A stretch of DNA of 64,000 nt from Bryobacterales bacterium KBS 96 (GTDB taxonomy: Bacteria; Acidobacteriota; Terriglobia; Bryobacterales; Bryobacteraceae), in NCBI GenBank assembly GCA_000381625.1, contig KB906767.1, forward strand, positions 2,272,629-2,336,628, in the 5' to 3' direction. Positions within the stretch are counted from its first letter, which is position 1. Every line of letters starts with the position of its first letter. A program made the position numbers and the translations under genes. The notes beneath the pieces are model-generated. The model searched no databases. It saw only the letters and a program-made list of their open reading frames with translations, and had not been told where the DNA came from. Below, piece by piece: positions 1 through 8,676 of the stretch.

Positions 1-134
1 ATCAATTCGCAGGCATAAGGGCAAACGGCTGATGGCCCTCCTAGATTAAAAGACCATGCGCTTGGGCGAGGATTCACTTCTGGTCCGAGAAACGCCTGAG
101 AACGGGCGGCAATTCGGTTAACTCCCCAACCGCC

Positions 135-164
135 AAAAAAGCCGGGGCAGTTGCCTGCTCCGGC
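135..164 (-). terminator. Intrinsic terminator of the recO-glyQS-ppdK operon
   Basis: A 10-bp stem (141-150 pairing with 155-164, one G-T wobble) closes a four-base loop. Six A residues lie at 135-140, so on the minus strand the hairpin is followed by six T residues. It sits about 30 bp past the stop of ppdK, as expected for a Rho-independent terminator. The plus-strand side is followed only by TTT, so minus-strand termination is favoured. Confidence 0.8.
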
Positions 165-195
165 TTTCCTATGAACACCAGATAAATCGACGCGA

Positions 196-2934
196 CTACG
201 CCGTGCGCATCGCTTCCGATTTATCTTCGCTAGCTATGGCGGCCTGAGCCGCTGCCAGGCGGGCGATCGGCACACGATACGGGGAGCACGAAACGTAATT
301 CATGCCGACGCGGTAACAGAACTCGACCGAACTCGGGTCGCCGCCGTGCTCTCCACAAATGCCGATTTCAAGATCAGGCCGCGCCTGGCGGCCCAGCTTT
401 ACGGCATATTCGATCAACTTGCCGACACCTTCCTGGTCGATGGCCGCGAACGGATCGCCCTTGAAGATCTTCAGGTCTTGATATTCCTTCGAGAACTTGG
501 TGTAGTCGTCGCGCGAAAGGCCCATGGTGGTCTGCGTCAGATCGTTGGTGCCGAAGCTGAAGAATTCGGCTTCTTTCGCCACTTCGTCCGCCGTCAATGC
601 CGCGCGAGGAATCTCGATCATGGTGCCGACCATGTACTTCAGGTCCTTCATGCCAGCTTTCCCGAGCACTTCCTCGGCGACTCGCACAACGATGGCCTTC
701 TGGTTTTCGAGCTCCTTCACGTTGCCAATCAACGGAATCATGACTTCGGGAATCACTTTCTTGCCCTTTTTCGCCACCTGGACGGCTGCTTCGAAGACGG
801 CTCGCGCCTGCATTTCGGTGATTTCCGGATAGGTAATGCCGAGCCGGCAGCCGCGGTGACCGAGCATCGGGTTGAACTCGTGCAGTTCTTCGACCCGGTG
901 CAGCAATTCCGGGAGGCGCTTTTTCAACTCGCCGACCGACATGCCATAATTTGCGGCCATTTCCTTTTTGGTTCGCGAATCCGCGTGCGGCAGTTTCGCG
1001 ATATCCACCATCAGGTTTTCGCGCTTCGGCAGGAATTCATGGAGAGGCGGATCGAGCGTGCGGATGACAACCGGAAAGCCGTCCATCGCTTCGAACAGCC
1101 CGGCGAAATCCTTGCGCTGCATCGGCAGCAGCTTCGCGAGGCCCTGCTTACGGGTCTTTTCGTCGCGCGCGAGAATCATCGCCTGCATGTGCGGGATGCG
1201 ATCCTCAGCGAAGAACATGTGCTCCGTGCGGCAAAGCCCAATTCCCTCGGCGCCGAACAGACGCGCCTGCTTTGCGTCGCGCGGAATATCCGCATTCGCA
1301 CGAACGCCGAAGCTGCCGCGGAACTCATCGGCCCATTGCATGAACACAGCGAAATAATGGGACTTCGGATCGGGTTCGTTAGTTTTGCACTGGCCGAGAT
1401 AAACTTCGCCGGTCGAGCCATCGAGCGAGATCCATTCGCCCTCTTTCACAACCTGCTTTTTGCCATCGATGGCGACCGTCATGGTCTTGTTGCGCTCGTT
1501 CACTTCAATGGAGGAAGCGCCGACCACACAAGGCCGTCCCATGCCGCGCGCCACGACCGCCGCGTGGCTGGTAAGCCCGCCGACTGCCGTCAGAATACCT
1601 TTCGAAACGTCCATGCCGTGGATATCATCCGGCGTCGTCTCTTTGCGGACCAGGATGACCGGACCCTTAGCCGACAATTCCACCGCATCTTCCGAAGAGA
1701 ACGCAGCGCGGCCCACGGCGGCGCCTGGAGAGGCCGCATTCGCAGTAGCGACTTTCTTCAACTTCTTGCGGTCCGCCGGGTCAAGCACCGGGTGCAGCAG
1801 TTGGTCCAGTTGAGCCGGGGCGACGCGAAGCACAGCCTCGCGCTTGCCGATGACGCCCTCCTCCACCATGTCGACCGCAATGCGAACGGCAGCCGGACCC
1901 GTGCGCTTGCCATTGCGGGTCTGCAGCATATAGAGCTTGCCGTCTTCGATGGTGAACTCGAAGTCCTGTACGTCCTTGTAATGTTTTTCGAGGCTCGATG
2001 TAATCTCGCGAAGCTGCGCATACGCCTTCGGCATCACTTTTTCGAGCTCCGCAATCGGCTGCGGCGTGCGAATGCCCGCCACTACGTCTTCGCCCTGCGC
2101 GTTCACCAGGAATTCGCCGTAAAATATCTTTTCGCCGGTAGATGGATTGCGCGTGAAGCCGACGCCGGTGCCCGAGGTTTCGCCCATATTACCGAAAACC
2201 ATCGCCTGCACATTCGCGGCAGTGCCGATGCTATCCGGAATCTTTTCCATCCGGCGGTAATAGATCGCCTTGGGCGTATTCCATGAATTGAACACCGCGT
2301 CGCGCGCTTTCATGAGCTGCTGAACGGCATCCTGCGGAAACGGCTTGCCGGTTTCCTTTTTGACGATCTTCTTGTATTCGTCGACGATCGCTTTCAGATC
2401 CTGCGCCGACAAATCGGTGTCAAGCTTCGCTTTCACTTTCTTCTTGCGCTCGTCGAACGCATGGTCGAACTTCTCCATCTCGATGCCGAACGCGACTTCG
2501 CCGAACATCTGGATGAAGCGACGGTAGCAGTCGTAGGCAAACCGCGGATTGCCCGTCTTTTTCGCCAGACCCTCGGTGGTTTCATCGTTCAGCCCGAGAT
2601 TCAAAATCGTATTCATCATGCCGGGCATCGAGAATTTCGCGCCGGAGCGGACGCTCAACAGCAGCGGGTCGTTTGCGTCGCCCAACTTCTTGCCCATATG
2701 GCCTTCCAGCTTTTTCAGGGCTTCATGGATCTGATCGTCCACTTCTCCCGGAACCTTGTTGCCATTTTCGAAGAAGAGGTTACAGACCTCGGTCGAAATC
2801 GTGAAGCCCGGCGGAACAGGAACGCCGGCGCGGCTCATTTCAGCGAGGCCGGCGCCCTTACCGCCGAGCGTATCCCGCATCTTGCCGTCGCCGTCGGAAG
2901 TCCCTCCGCCGAACGAGTAAACGTACTTTTTCAT
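196..2934 (-). CDS. ppdK: Pyruvate, phosphate dikinase
   Basis: Interconverts pyruvate, ATP and phosphate with phosphoenolpyruvate, AMP and pyrophosphate in the cytoplasm, linking glycolysis and gluconeogenesis. The 912-residue product has the family order: an N-terminal ATP-grasp domain (GGKGAGLAEM near residue 25), a central phosphohistidine domain with the catalytic His in GGLTSHAAVVARG at mid-protein, and a C-terminal PEP/pyruvate barrel with the catalytic Cys in GICGEHGGDP near residue 860. Length is normal for the bacterial enzyme, usually 870-900. A GGAG sequence lies about 13 bases before the ATG. It is the last gene of a four-gene minus-strand run, 34 bp after glyS. A 646-codon open frame on the opposite strand is a shadow of it. 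Confidence 0.97.
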   Translation of the reverse strand: MKKYVYSFGGGTSDGDGKMRDTLGGKGAGLAEMSRAGVPVPPGFTISTEVCNLFFENGNKVPGEVDDQIHEALKKLEGHMGKKLGDANDPLLLSVRSGAKFSMPGMMNTILNLGLNDETTEGLAKKTGNPRFAYDCYRRFIQMFGEVAFGIEMEKFDHAFDERKKKVKAKLDTDLSAQDLKAIVDEYKKIVKKETGKPFPQDAVQQLMKARDAVFNSWNTPKAIYYRRMEKIPDSIGTAANVQAMVFGNMGETSGTGVGFTRNPSTGEKIFYGEFLVNAQGEDVVAGIRTPQPIAELEKVMPKAYAQLREITSSLEKHYKDVQDFEFTIEDGKLYMLQTRNGKRTGPAAVRIAVDMVEEGVIGKREAVLRVAPAQLDQLLHPVLDPADRKKLKKVATANAASPGAAVGRAAFSSEDAVELSAKGPVILVRKETTPDDIHGMDVSKGILTAVGGLTSHAAVVARGMGRPCVVGASSIEVNERNKTMTVAIDGKKQVVKEGEWISLDGSTGEVYLGQCKTNEPDPKSHYFAVFMQWADEFRGSFGVRANADIPRDAKQARLFGAEGIGLCRTEHMFFAEDRIPHMQAMILARDEKTRKQGLAKLLPMQRKDFAGLFEAMDGFPVVIRTLDPPLHEFLPKRENLMVDIAKLPHADSRTKKEMAANYGMSVGELKKRLPELLHRVEELHEFNPMLGHRGCRLGITYPEITEMQARAVFEAAVQVAKKGKKVIPEVMIPLIGNVKELENQKAIVVRVAEEVLGKAGMKDLKYMVGTMIEIPRAALTADEVAKEAEFFSFGTNDLTQTTMGLSRDDYTKFSKEYQDLKIFKGDPFAAIDQEGVGKLIEYAVKLGRQARPDLEIGICGEHGGDPSSVEFCYRVGMNYVSCSPYRVPIARLAAAQAAIASEDKSEAMRTA

Positions 2935-2968
2935 GTTCAGTCTAATCTCCTGATTGCCAATGCCAGCT

Positions 2969-4960
2969 CTAATTTTGAGCGTTTCCGCCTTGCGTGACGA
3001 TCTCTGAAAAGTCGGCGATGGTCGAGAATTCCGTCAACAGGCCGGCAAGCAATGCCAACCTGTTCCGCCGGATCGCCGCATCCGGGTCGTTCACAAGAAT
3101 TTTATCGAAGAACAAATCGACTTGAGGCCGAAGCGAGGCGATGCTGGTCAGTTTGGCGCTGTAACTGCCACCCTTCGTCATCTCGTTCCGGACCCGCAGG
3201 AAAGAATGGTAAAGATCCTGCTCGGGACCCGGCGCCAGCAATTCCGGCTTAACAAGGCCGGTGTCGCCCACTTCCGCCTGCTTAAGAATATTCTCGATTC
3301 GCTTGAAACTTGCCGCAAGCGGCTCGAAGTTCGGAGTCGATCGCACATCGTGAAGCGCTATAAGGCGATCGAGCACATCCGGCAGCACGCCGGCTTTCGC
3401 GGCAGTCACGGCGTTCACTTCATCGTAGGGAAAGCCCTTCACTTCGCGCAGATAATGCGCGATGCGTTCGTGTAGAAATTGCAACAACTCTTCGTTGCTT
3501 CCGACAAAAGAAAAGAGATCAACCGGTAGTTTCGCTTCGGCCAGAATCTTGACCATACCTTGGGCCGCACGCCGCAGGGCAAATGGATCTTTCGATCCGG
3601 TCGGAATCAGCCCCACACGGAAGCACTCGCGCAACGTGTCGATTTTATCGGCGAGAGCGACAACCTGGCCCTCCAGCGAGCGAGGAATGGAATCCTCCAT
3701 GCTAACGGGCTTGTAATGGTCGTAGATTGCCATTGCAACGGCTTCGCCTTCACCCTGCTCCCGCGCATAAAGTCCCCCAACAATCCCCTGCAATTCAGTG
3801 AATTCCTTCACCATTTCGGTGGTCAAATCGCATTTGGAGAGCAGCGCCGCAATCGAGACCACGTTCTCATCCGCATGCACGCGGGTGGCAATCTGAACCG
3901 CAAGCTGTTGGACGCGCTCCGCCTTTTCCTTGTAGCTGCCGAGCTTCGCCTGGAATGTTACCTTCGCCAAGTCCTCCACGCGCGCCGAGAGCTTCTTCTG
4001 CTGGTCCACTCGCCAGAAGAAACGCGCGTCGTTGAAGCGCGCACGCAGCACGCGTTCATTTCCTTTCCGAATCAGTCCGTCTTCGTCGCCGTCCGTGTTA
4101 GTAACGGTGACGAACTCGGGCGAGAGAGTGCCGGCCGGCGTTTCCACTGTGAAATAGCGCTGGTGATGGCGCATCACCGTCGATAAAATCTCTGCTGGCA
4201 ACGCCAGGTATTGCGGATCGAAGCTGCCGCGAATCGCCGTCGGGAACTCCGTCAAATAGACGAGCGTTTTCAGCAGCTCTGGGTCAGGCCGCACGCCTTC
4301 TCCAAGTCCAGCCCGAATTCTCGACTCGCGATCGCTGGCACGAACCACGACATAGTTCTCGCGGAGCATCGGATAGTATTCGCCGATCGTGATGTGAATC
4401 GGCCCCTTGCCGCCGAGGACGCGGTGTCCGTATGTCCAATCGCCGGAAGCAACGCCGCCAATTTCGAACGGGACAATTTCATCGTCGAGCAGCGCCAGCA
4501 CCCAGCGGATGGGGCGGATGAATCGAATGCCATCCTTGGCGGCCCAGTGCATCGTTTTTGGAAATTGGACGCCGGCGATGGCCGCGGGCAGCGCAGCCGC
4601 CAGCAATTCGCGCGCGGGCAGGCCGATCGTTTGCCGCCTGACGGAAAAATATAGGCCCTTGCCCGTATCCATTGGCGACAATTCGGTCACGGCGACGCCC
4701 ATCTTCCGGGCAAAACCGGCGGCCGCTTTCTCACCCGCACCGAGGCTCGGCCCCTGCACGAGCGTATCTTCATCAGGCTCTTTATCGAGGGTGTATCGCG
4801 AACGATAGACCAAACGCCGCGGCGTCGCGTCCGTCCATGCCTGTCCGCCGCCGAGCTTTTCCATAACAGGCGCGAGATTACTATCGAGGCTTTCGAGCGC
4901 CGGCTCAATCATCCAATCGGGGATTTCTTCGACGCCAATCTCCAGCAGAAGGTCAGGCAT
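2969..4960 (-). CDS. glyS: Glycyl-tRNA synthetase beta subunit
   Basis: Beta chain of the alpha2-beta2 glycyl-tRNA synthetase, which charges tRNA-Gly. The beta chain recognises the tRNA and carries the anticodon-binding region. The protein starts [17 protein letters not shown], the standard beta-chain N-terminus. The open frame runs 15 codons further upstream, but this ATG is preceded by a perfect GGAGGT at good spacing, so it is taken as the start, giving 663 residues. The C-terminal part (residues about 540-640) looks like the DALR-type anticodon-binding domain. Its start overlaps the glyQ stop by one base (TAATG), so the two subunits are probably translationally coupled. Confidence 0.97.
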   Translation of the reverse strand: MPDLLLEIGVEEIPDWMIEPALESLDSNLAPVMEKLGGGQAWTDATPRRLVYRSRYTLDKEPDEDTLVQGPSLGAGEKAAAGFARKMGVAVTELSPMDTGKGLYFSVRRQTIGLPARELLAAALPAAIAGVQFPKTMHWAAKDGIRFIRPIRWVLALLDDEIVPFEIGGVASGDWTYGHRVLGGKGPIHITIGEYYPMLRENYVVVRASDRESRIRAGLGEGVRPDPELLKTLVYLTEFPTAIRGSFDPQYLALPAEILSTVMRHHQRYFTVETPAGTLSPEFVTVTNTDGDEDGLIRKGNERVLRARFNDARFFWRVDQQKKLSARVEDLAKVTFQAKLGSYKEKAERVQQLAVQIATRVHADENVVSIAALLSKCDLTTEMVKEFTELQGIVGGLYAREQGEGEAVAMAIYDHYKPVSMEDSIPRSLEGQVVALADKIDTLRECFRVGLIPTGSKDPFALRRAAQGMVKILAEAKLPVDLFSFVGSNEELLQFLHERIAHYLREVKGFPYDEVNAVTAAKAGVLPDVLDRLIALHDVRSTPNFEPLAASFKRIENILKQAEVGDTGLVKPELLAPGPEQDLYHSFLRVRNEMTKGGSYSAKLTSIASLRPQVDLFFDKILVNDPDAAIRRNRLALLAGLLTEFSTIADFSEIVTQGGNAQN

Positions 4961-5856
4961 TACGCCACCTCCTTCTCTGCCGCTGGATTTTGCTGCCGCA
5001 CCCAAGCCGCCGCGACTGCCGTCGCCAGCTTTCGAACGCGCGCGATCACGGCGACGCGCTCGGTGACGCTGATGGCGCCTCTGGCGTCCAGCAGATTAAA
5101 CAGATGCGAGCACTTTAAAACCTGGTCATAGGCCGCCAGAATCGGAAAGCGGCTCTGATCCGAAGCTTTACGGAAGCGCGCCAGTAGTTCCTTGCACTCG
5201 CCTTCGTGCTCGTCGAATAACCGCCACAACCGCTGTACGTCGGCCATTTCGAAGTTGTAAATCGAGAACTGCTGTTCATCGGCAAGGCGCACGTCGGAGT
5301 ACTTGAAACCCGGGGCCCACTCGATGTCGTAGACGCTCTCGACGTCCTGCAGAAACGCGACAATGCGTTCCAGACCATACGTGATTTCGGCCGGGACAAC
5401 CTCAAGATCGATGCCGCCGCATTGTTGAAAATACGTAAACTGCGTGATCTCGAGCCCGTCGAGCATCACCTGCCAGCCCACGCCCCAGGCGCCCAGCGTT
5501 GGCGATTCCCAGTTATCTTCTTCGAGCTTGATATCGTGCTTCACCAGATCGATGCCGATCGCTTCCAGACTGCCCAGATATTGCTCGATGACATCGGCCG
5601 GAGCTGGCTTCAGAATGACTTGCAACTGTTGGTGCTTGTAGAGCCGGTTCGGATTTTCGCCGTACCGCCCATCGGCGGGGCGGCGGCTCGGCTGCACGTA
5701 GGCCGCTTTGTAGGGCTTTTCGCCCAGCACGCGCAGGAACGTTTCCGGAGCCATGGTGCCCGCGCCCAGTTCGAGGTCGTAGGGCTCCTGCACAATGCAG
5801 CCCCGGTCGGCCCAATATCTCTTTAGCTTGAAAACTGTTTCTTGGTAGGAGTCCAT
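4960..5856 (-). CDS. glyQ: Glycyl-tRNA synthetase alpha subunit
   Basis: Catalytic alpha chain of tetrameric glycyl-tRNA synthetase; it activates glycine with ATP and is a class II synthetase core. The 298-residue product has the typical N-terminus ([17 protein letters not shown]) followed by [19 protein letters not shown] and the [17 protein letters not shown] segment, all family hallmarks, and is of normal length. It precedes glyS with a one-base overlap and follows recO by 16 bp, so the three are almost certainly cotranscribed. Confidence 0.98.
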   Translation of the reverse strand: MDSYQETVFKLKRYWADRGCIVQEPYDLELGAGTMAPETFLRVLGEKPYKAAYVQPSRRPADGRYGENPNRLYKHQQLQVILKPAPADVIEQYLGSLEAIGIDLVKHDIKLEEDNWESPTLGAWGVGWQVMLDGLEITQFTYFQQCGGIDLEVVPAEITYGLERIVAFLQDVESVYDIEWAPGFKYSDVRLADEQQFSIYNFEMADVQRLWRLFDEHEGECKELLARFRKASDQSRFPILAAYDQVLKCSHLFNLLDARGAISVTERVAVIARVRKLATAVAAAWVRQQNPAAEKEVA

Positions 5857-5872
5857 CCGTTAGTATCCGTCT

Positions 5873-6529
5873 TTACATCGCTTCGATGACGGGCACGGTC
5901 AGAAAGCGCCGCTCCACGTGCGCCTCCATGTGGCGGACCAGAAAGCGGCGAAGATCGTTAGCGGTATCTTTCGACCAGCGCCGTTCCGGTAAGTCTCCGA
6001 TACGCGACCGCAACATTTGTCCAGCAATTTCGCGCGAATCGCCGCTTAGTTTTGGCTGCTCGCGTAGATCCGGCAGAAAGCCGGAAAGACGAGTCGCCCA
6101 GAGCGAAAAGTACGTGATCGCCCGCCAAACCTGTCCTTCCGGTTCTGTATGCATGTGTTCGAGAGTCGCGGACAGCAGCCGGAAAAAGTGCTCGTTCGCC
6201 TCGTGCGGCGGCAGCAGATGATCGCTCACTTCAGCGATGTAATCGAGCGCGACGCCCGCTTCGAAGCTCGCGAGGAGTCCGAACTGCGAGCGCACAAGAT
6301 CGCACGAGTTCAGACTCACAAGTTCGCGCGTTTCTTTCTGTGAGTACGACAAATTCACGAGAGACAGCCGTTCCAGTCCCGATCCGAAATTGCTTTTCGG
6401 TTTCCGTGCCCGCCTTGCGACGCCCCGCAGCTTGCCTTGATCGCGGGTGAAAAAGCTGACGATCAGGTCCGCCTCACGGAAAGGATAAGTGCGAAGCACG
6501 TAGGTTTCACTGATCCGTGCCGCAGCCAT
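5873..6529 (-). CDS. recO: DNA repair protein RecO
   Basis: Recombination mediator that anneals strands and, with RecR, loads RecA on SSB-coated single-stranded DNA. The N-terminal OB-fold is clear (SETYVLRTYPFREADLIVSF, then TRDQGKLRGVARRARKPKS), followed by the helical C-terminal domain, about 218 residues in all, slightly short but within family range. The frame has an upstream ATG five codons earlier; MAAARISET is preferred because the family usually begins close to this point. It is the first gene of the recO-glyQ-glyS-ppdK run, with an 87-102 bp gap to the divergent gene at 6632 that should hold both promoters. Confidence 0.93.
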   Translation of the reverse strand: MAAARISETYVLRTYPFREADLIVSFFTRDQGKLRGVARRARKPKSNFGSGLERLSLVNLSYSQKETRELVSLNSCDLVRSQFGLLASFEAGVALDYIAEVSDHLLPPHEANEHFFRLLSATLEHMHTEPEGQVWRAITYFSLWATRLSGFLPDLREQPKLSGDSREIAGQMLRSRIGDLPERRWSKDTANDLRRFLVRHMEAHVERRFLTVPVIEAM

Positions 6530-6631
6530 GATCCTCCCCGCCATTCGGTTTCGATGCAGCCGGGGTAGAGTTCCAGCGTAGCAAAACCGCTACTGCCGGT
6601 ATGCTGGTGATGAGGACGGATTATTGCAATC

Positions 6632-6925
6632 ATGACTGACGCTGCCGCGCCGGAGCAATCACAATCGCCCCGCATCTCTTCCGTTTTGACGACGCTGAGC
6701 GACGGAACCAAAGTGAAGGAGCGGCTACCGCGAATGCGAGCCTGCAATGAGCGTAACGCCAAAAACAAGATGTGCGCGGGCCATTTGAAGAGGTGGTATC
6801 ACCTGTCGGAAGCGGCCAGGCAACAATTCGGCGAAGGGGCTGAGATCTACCGCTGCGAGCGCTGCCACACAATTTATCTCCCCAATCGCGGCGAACATCC
6901 CCGCACCGGCACGCTCGCCTGGTAA
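6632..6925 (+). CDS. Small conserved hypothetical, zinc-ribbon-like
   Basis: A 97-residue protein of unknown function. The C-terminal half contains CERCHTIYLPNRG and an earlier Cys at MRACNER and MCAGH, so the four cysteines could bind a metal, as in small zinc-ribbon proteins. It has no signal peptide or membrane segment. It is transcribed divergently from recO and leads into a secreted hypothetical protein 49 bp downstream. Composition and codon use match the neighbouring real genes. Metal binding is inferred only from the Cys spacing. Confidence 0.6.
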   Translation: MTDAAAPEQSQSPRISSVLTTLSDGTKVKERLPRMRACNERNAKNKMCAGHLKRWYHLSEAARQQFGEGAEIYRCERCHTIYLPNRGEHPRTGTLAW

Positions 6926-6974
6926 GTCAGCATTTATCTCCTTTCTTCCGTTTTCTGTCTTCTTCTTGACGCCT

Positions 6975-8162
6975 ATGTGGAACAATGTCGAATTGCGCCC
7001 GCTGATTCTTCTACTGCTCATCTTGGCTCCCGCTATCTCTCTTTTGGCGCAACGTCCCCACCTGCTCCTCACGCCGCGGCGCCTGCACCGCCTCAAACTC
7101 GACGCGCAACGCCAGACTGAACGCTGGACGAATTTTGAAAAACGCGTGAAGACGGTTTCTGAGTCCCCCGAGCGCGGATTTGAACTGGCGCTCTATTCCA
7201 GGGTCACGGACGACGCAGTATCGTGTCAGGAAGCAATCAAATGGGGGCTGACGCACGTTCAGGACGTTCGCCAAAACGCGCTGATCGTCGATTGGTGTCG
7301 GGATGCGCTCACCGGCGATCAAGAAACCGCATTGCTGCCCAACGCGCGTGAAACAGGAAGCTCACCATTCCGAAATGCGCGCGATCGGTTCTTTGCGCGG
7401 GTGGCCGGCGGGAAAGCCTCGCTCGATCGGGCACGCGCGTTATGGAAAGAACTGCTGCCGCTCGTCCAGCGCGATCCCCGGCTAGATGCCCGCGATCTCT
7501 ACGGGCTCTACGAATTTCTCGACGCCGTCAACACGAATTTCCGCACGGATCTACGCCAGGACGATGCAAAGCTGTTCGCCGACCTGCCCACAATCCTGCT
7601 CCTGTCGCAACAGCCCGCCCAGATGGAAAAACCGGACTGGCGGACTCGGCTTGCCGGTCTCATGATGGTGAACCTGGACCCGAATCTTCAGGCTTCCTCA
7701 TTTGTCCAAGGCTGGGCAATGGAAGATCCGAAGATGGTTCGCGAAGGGCCGGGCGTGGCCTACGAATTCCTGTTGGCCGATCCTTATCTCCCTGGCCTCG
7801 GATACTACAACATGGATCCCTGGGTGTATGAGAACGCCGGCGGTTTTTTGCTGGCGCGTTCGAGTTGGGACGCGGACGCCTGTTGGATCGCCATTCTGCG
7901 CGGGCAGTTCCAGTCCGTGCAGTGCCCGGCCAACGTCCGGAATTCGGCGACAAGGTTCGGCAGAATGAATTTGCTCCCTTTCCCGAAAGGATGCATCGAA
8001 GCGAAGCAGATCGCGCGCACAATCACGATCCTCTCGGGCCTAACGCCCGGAGCAACCGTCGAGTGGCGCTCTGGGAATCAAAAGCGATCCGCGCACGCCG
8101 ATGCATCGGGACTTCTGCCGCTCCCAATCGACGCACAAGGAAAGGTTTGTGAGAAACGGTAG
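6975..8162 (+). CDS. Secreted hypothetical protein
   Basis: About 395 residues, starting with a clear signal peptide (a hydrophobic run of Leu, Ile and Ala at residues 8-25, then a likely cleavage at LLAQ). The mature N-terminus RPHLLLTPRRLHRLK resembles the start of heparinase/alginate-lyase-type alpha-barrel enzymes, but the resemblance is weak and no catalytic set was identified. The central part is helical and rich in Trp, Asp and Arg. The TTG at 6966 also opens the frame, but the ATG at 6975 gives the natural signal peptide. Its exported nature fits the esterases downstream; the function is unknown. Confidence 0.6.
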   Translation: MWNNVELRPLILLLLILAPAISLLAQRPHLLLTPRRLHRLKLDAQRQTERWTNFEKRVKTVSESPERGFELALYSRVTDDAVSCQEAIKWGLTHVQDVRQNALIVDWCRDALTGDQETALLPNARETGSSPFRNARDRFFARVAGGKASLDRARALWKELLPLVQRDPRLDARDLYGLYEFLDAVNTNFRTDLRQDDAKLFADLPTILLLSQQPAQMEKPDWRTRLAGLMMVNLDPNLQASSFVQGWAMEDPKMVREGPGVAYEFLLADPYLPGLGYYNMDPWVYENAGGFLLARSSWDADACWIAILRGQFQSVQCPANVRNSATRFGRMNLLPFPKGCIEAKQIARTITILSGLTPGATVEWRSGNQKRSAHADASGLLPLPIDAQGKVCEKR

Positions 8163-8333
8163 CTCCTGGATGCATGGCAAAACAGCCCATGTTAACCTCA
8201 GGCATAGGGCTACACGTTTGCTTCGACAGTGTGCACGCATACGCGAAGCGGTTGGACAAAGGCGCAGCAGCTATCCAGTCCAGCGAAAGCTGAAGACGGG
8301 AAGCTCCGGTTTTTCAGTAGCATAGAACACCAT

Positions 8334-8409
8334 GGGCCGGTAGCTCAGTTGGTAGAGCATCGCACTTTTAATGCGGTGGTCCCGGGTTCGAGTCCCGGCC
8401 GGCTCACCA
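8334..8409 (+). tRNA. tRNA-Lys (anticodon TTT)
   Basis: A complete cloverleaf can be drawn. The acceptor stem GGGCCGG pairs with CCGGCTC, the D arm is GCTC/GAGC, the anticodon stem TCGCA/TGCGG closes loop CTTTTAA with TTT at 8367-8369, and the T arm is CCGGG/CCCGG around TTCGAGT. CCA is encoded. It is 76 nt. Its 3' end abuts an integrase remnant, so the gene has served as an attachment site. Confidence 0.97.
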
Positions 8410-8666
8410 TTGTTTTCAACATCTTGCGGAACCTCCTGATTTTGTCTAGCACCGTCGTCTAGCGCCATAGTGTCGAGTGCTATTAGGTGCGCCTCCATCT
8501 TTTTGCCGAGTTCCTTCAGACGCCGCGATGAAACAATGTGATAGCGGTCGAAGACGGCGCGTGTTTTGTGTCCGCTGATCTCGACTGCTTCTTTCTCACT
8601 GAACCCAGCCTCACGACCTGTGCCCACCAAGCATCGCATCATCGCACAGCTGCGGGCTAGCTGTAG
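8410..8666 (-). pseudogene. Tyrosine integrase remnant (C-terminal end)
   Basis: Only the last part of a phage-type tyrosine recombinase remains. The fragment holds ISGHKTRAVFDRYHIVS, which contains the GH-x-x-T box and the catalytic tyrosine region, followed by a basic helix. The frame is closed by a stop at 8667-8669, just where the upstream HxxR arginine box should be, so the catalytic core is missing. The same frame runs on through the complement of the tRNA-Lys gene; that extension is not coding. Integrase beside a tRNA 3' end is the usual geometry of an integrated element, so this is the scar of a lost phage or island. Confidence 0.8.
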
Positions 8667-8676
8667 CTAAGCTACG

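Noticed and set aside
346-2286. A 646-codon open frame antisense to ppdK
   Set aside because: It lies wholly opposite a highly conserved enzyme gene and has no domain; GC-rich genes often leave such open antisense frames.
8271-8430. Extension of the integrase remnant frame through the tRNA-Lys gene
   Set aside because: The residues come from the complement of the tRNA itself and are a known false extension.
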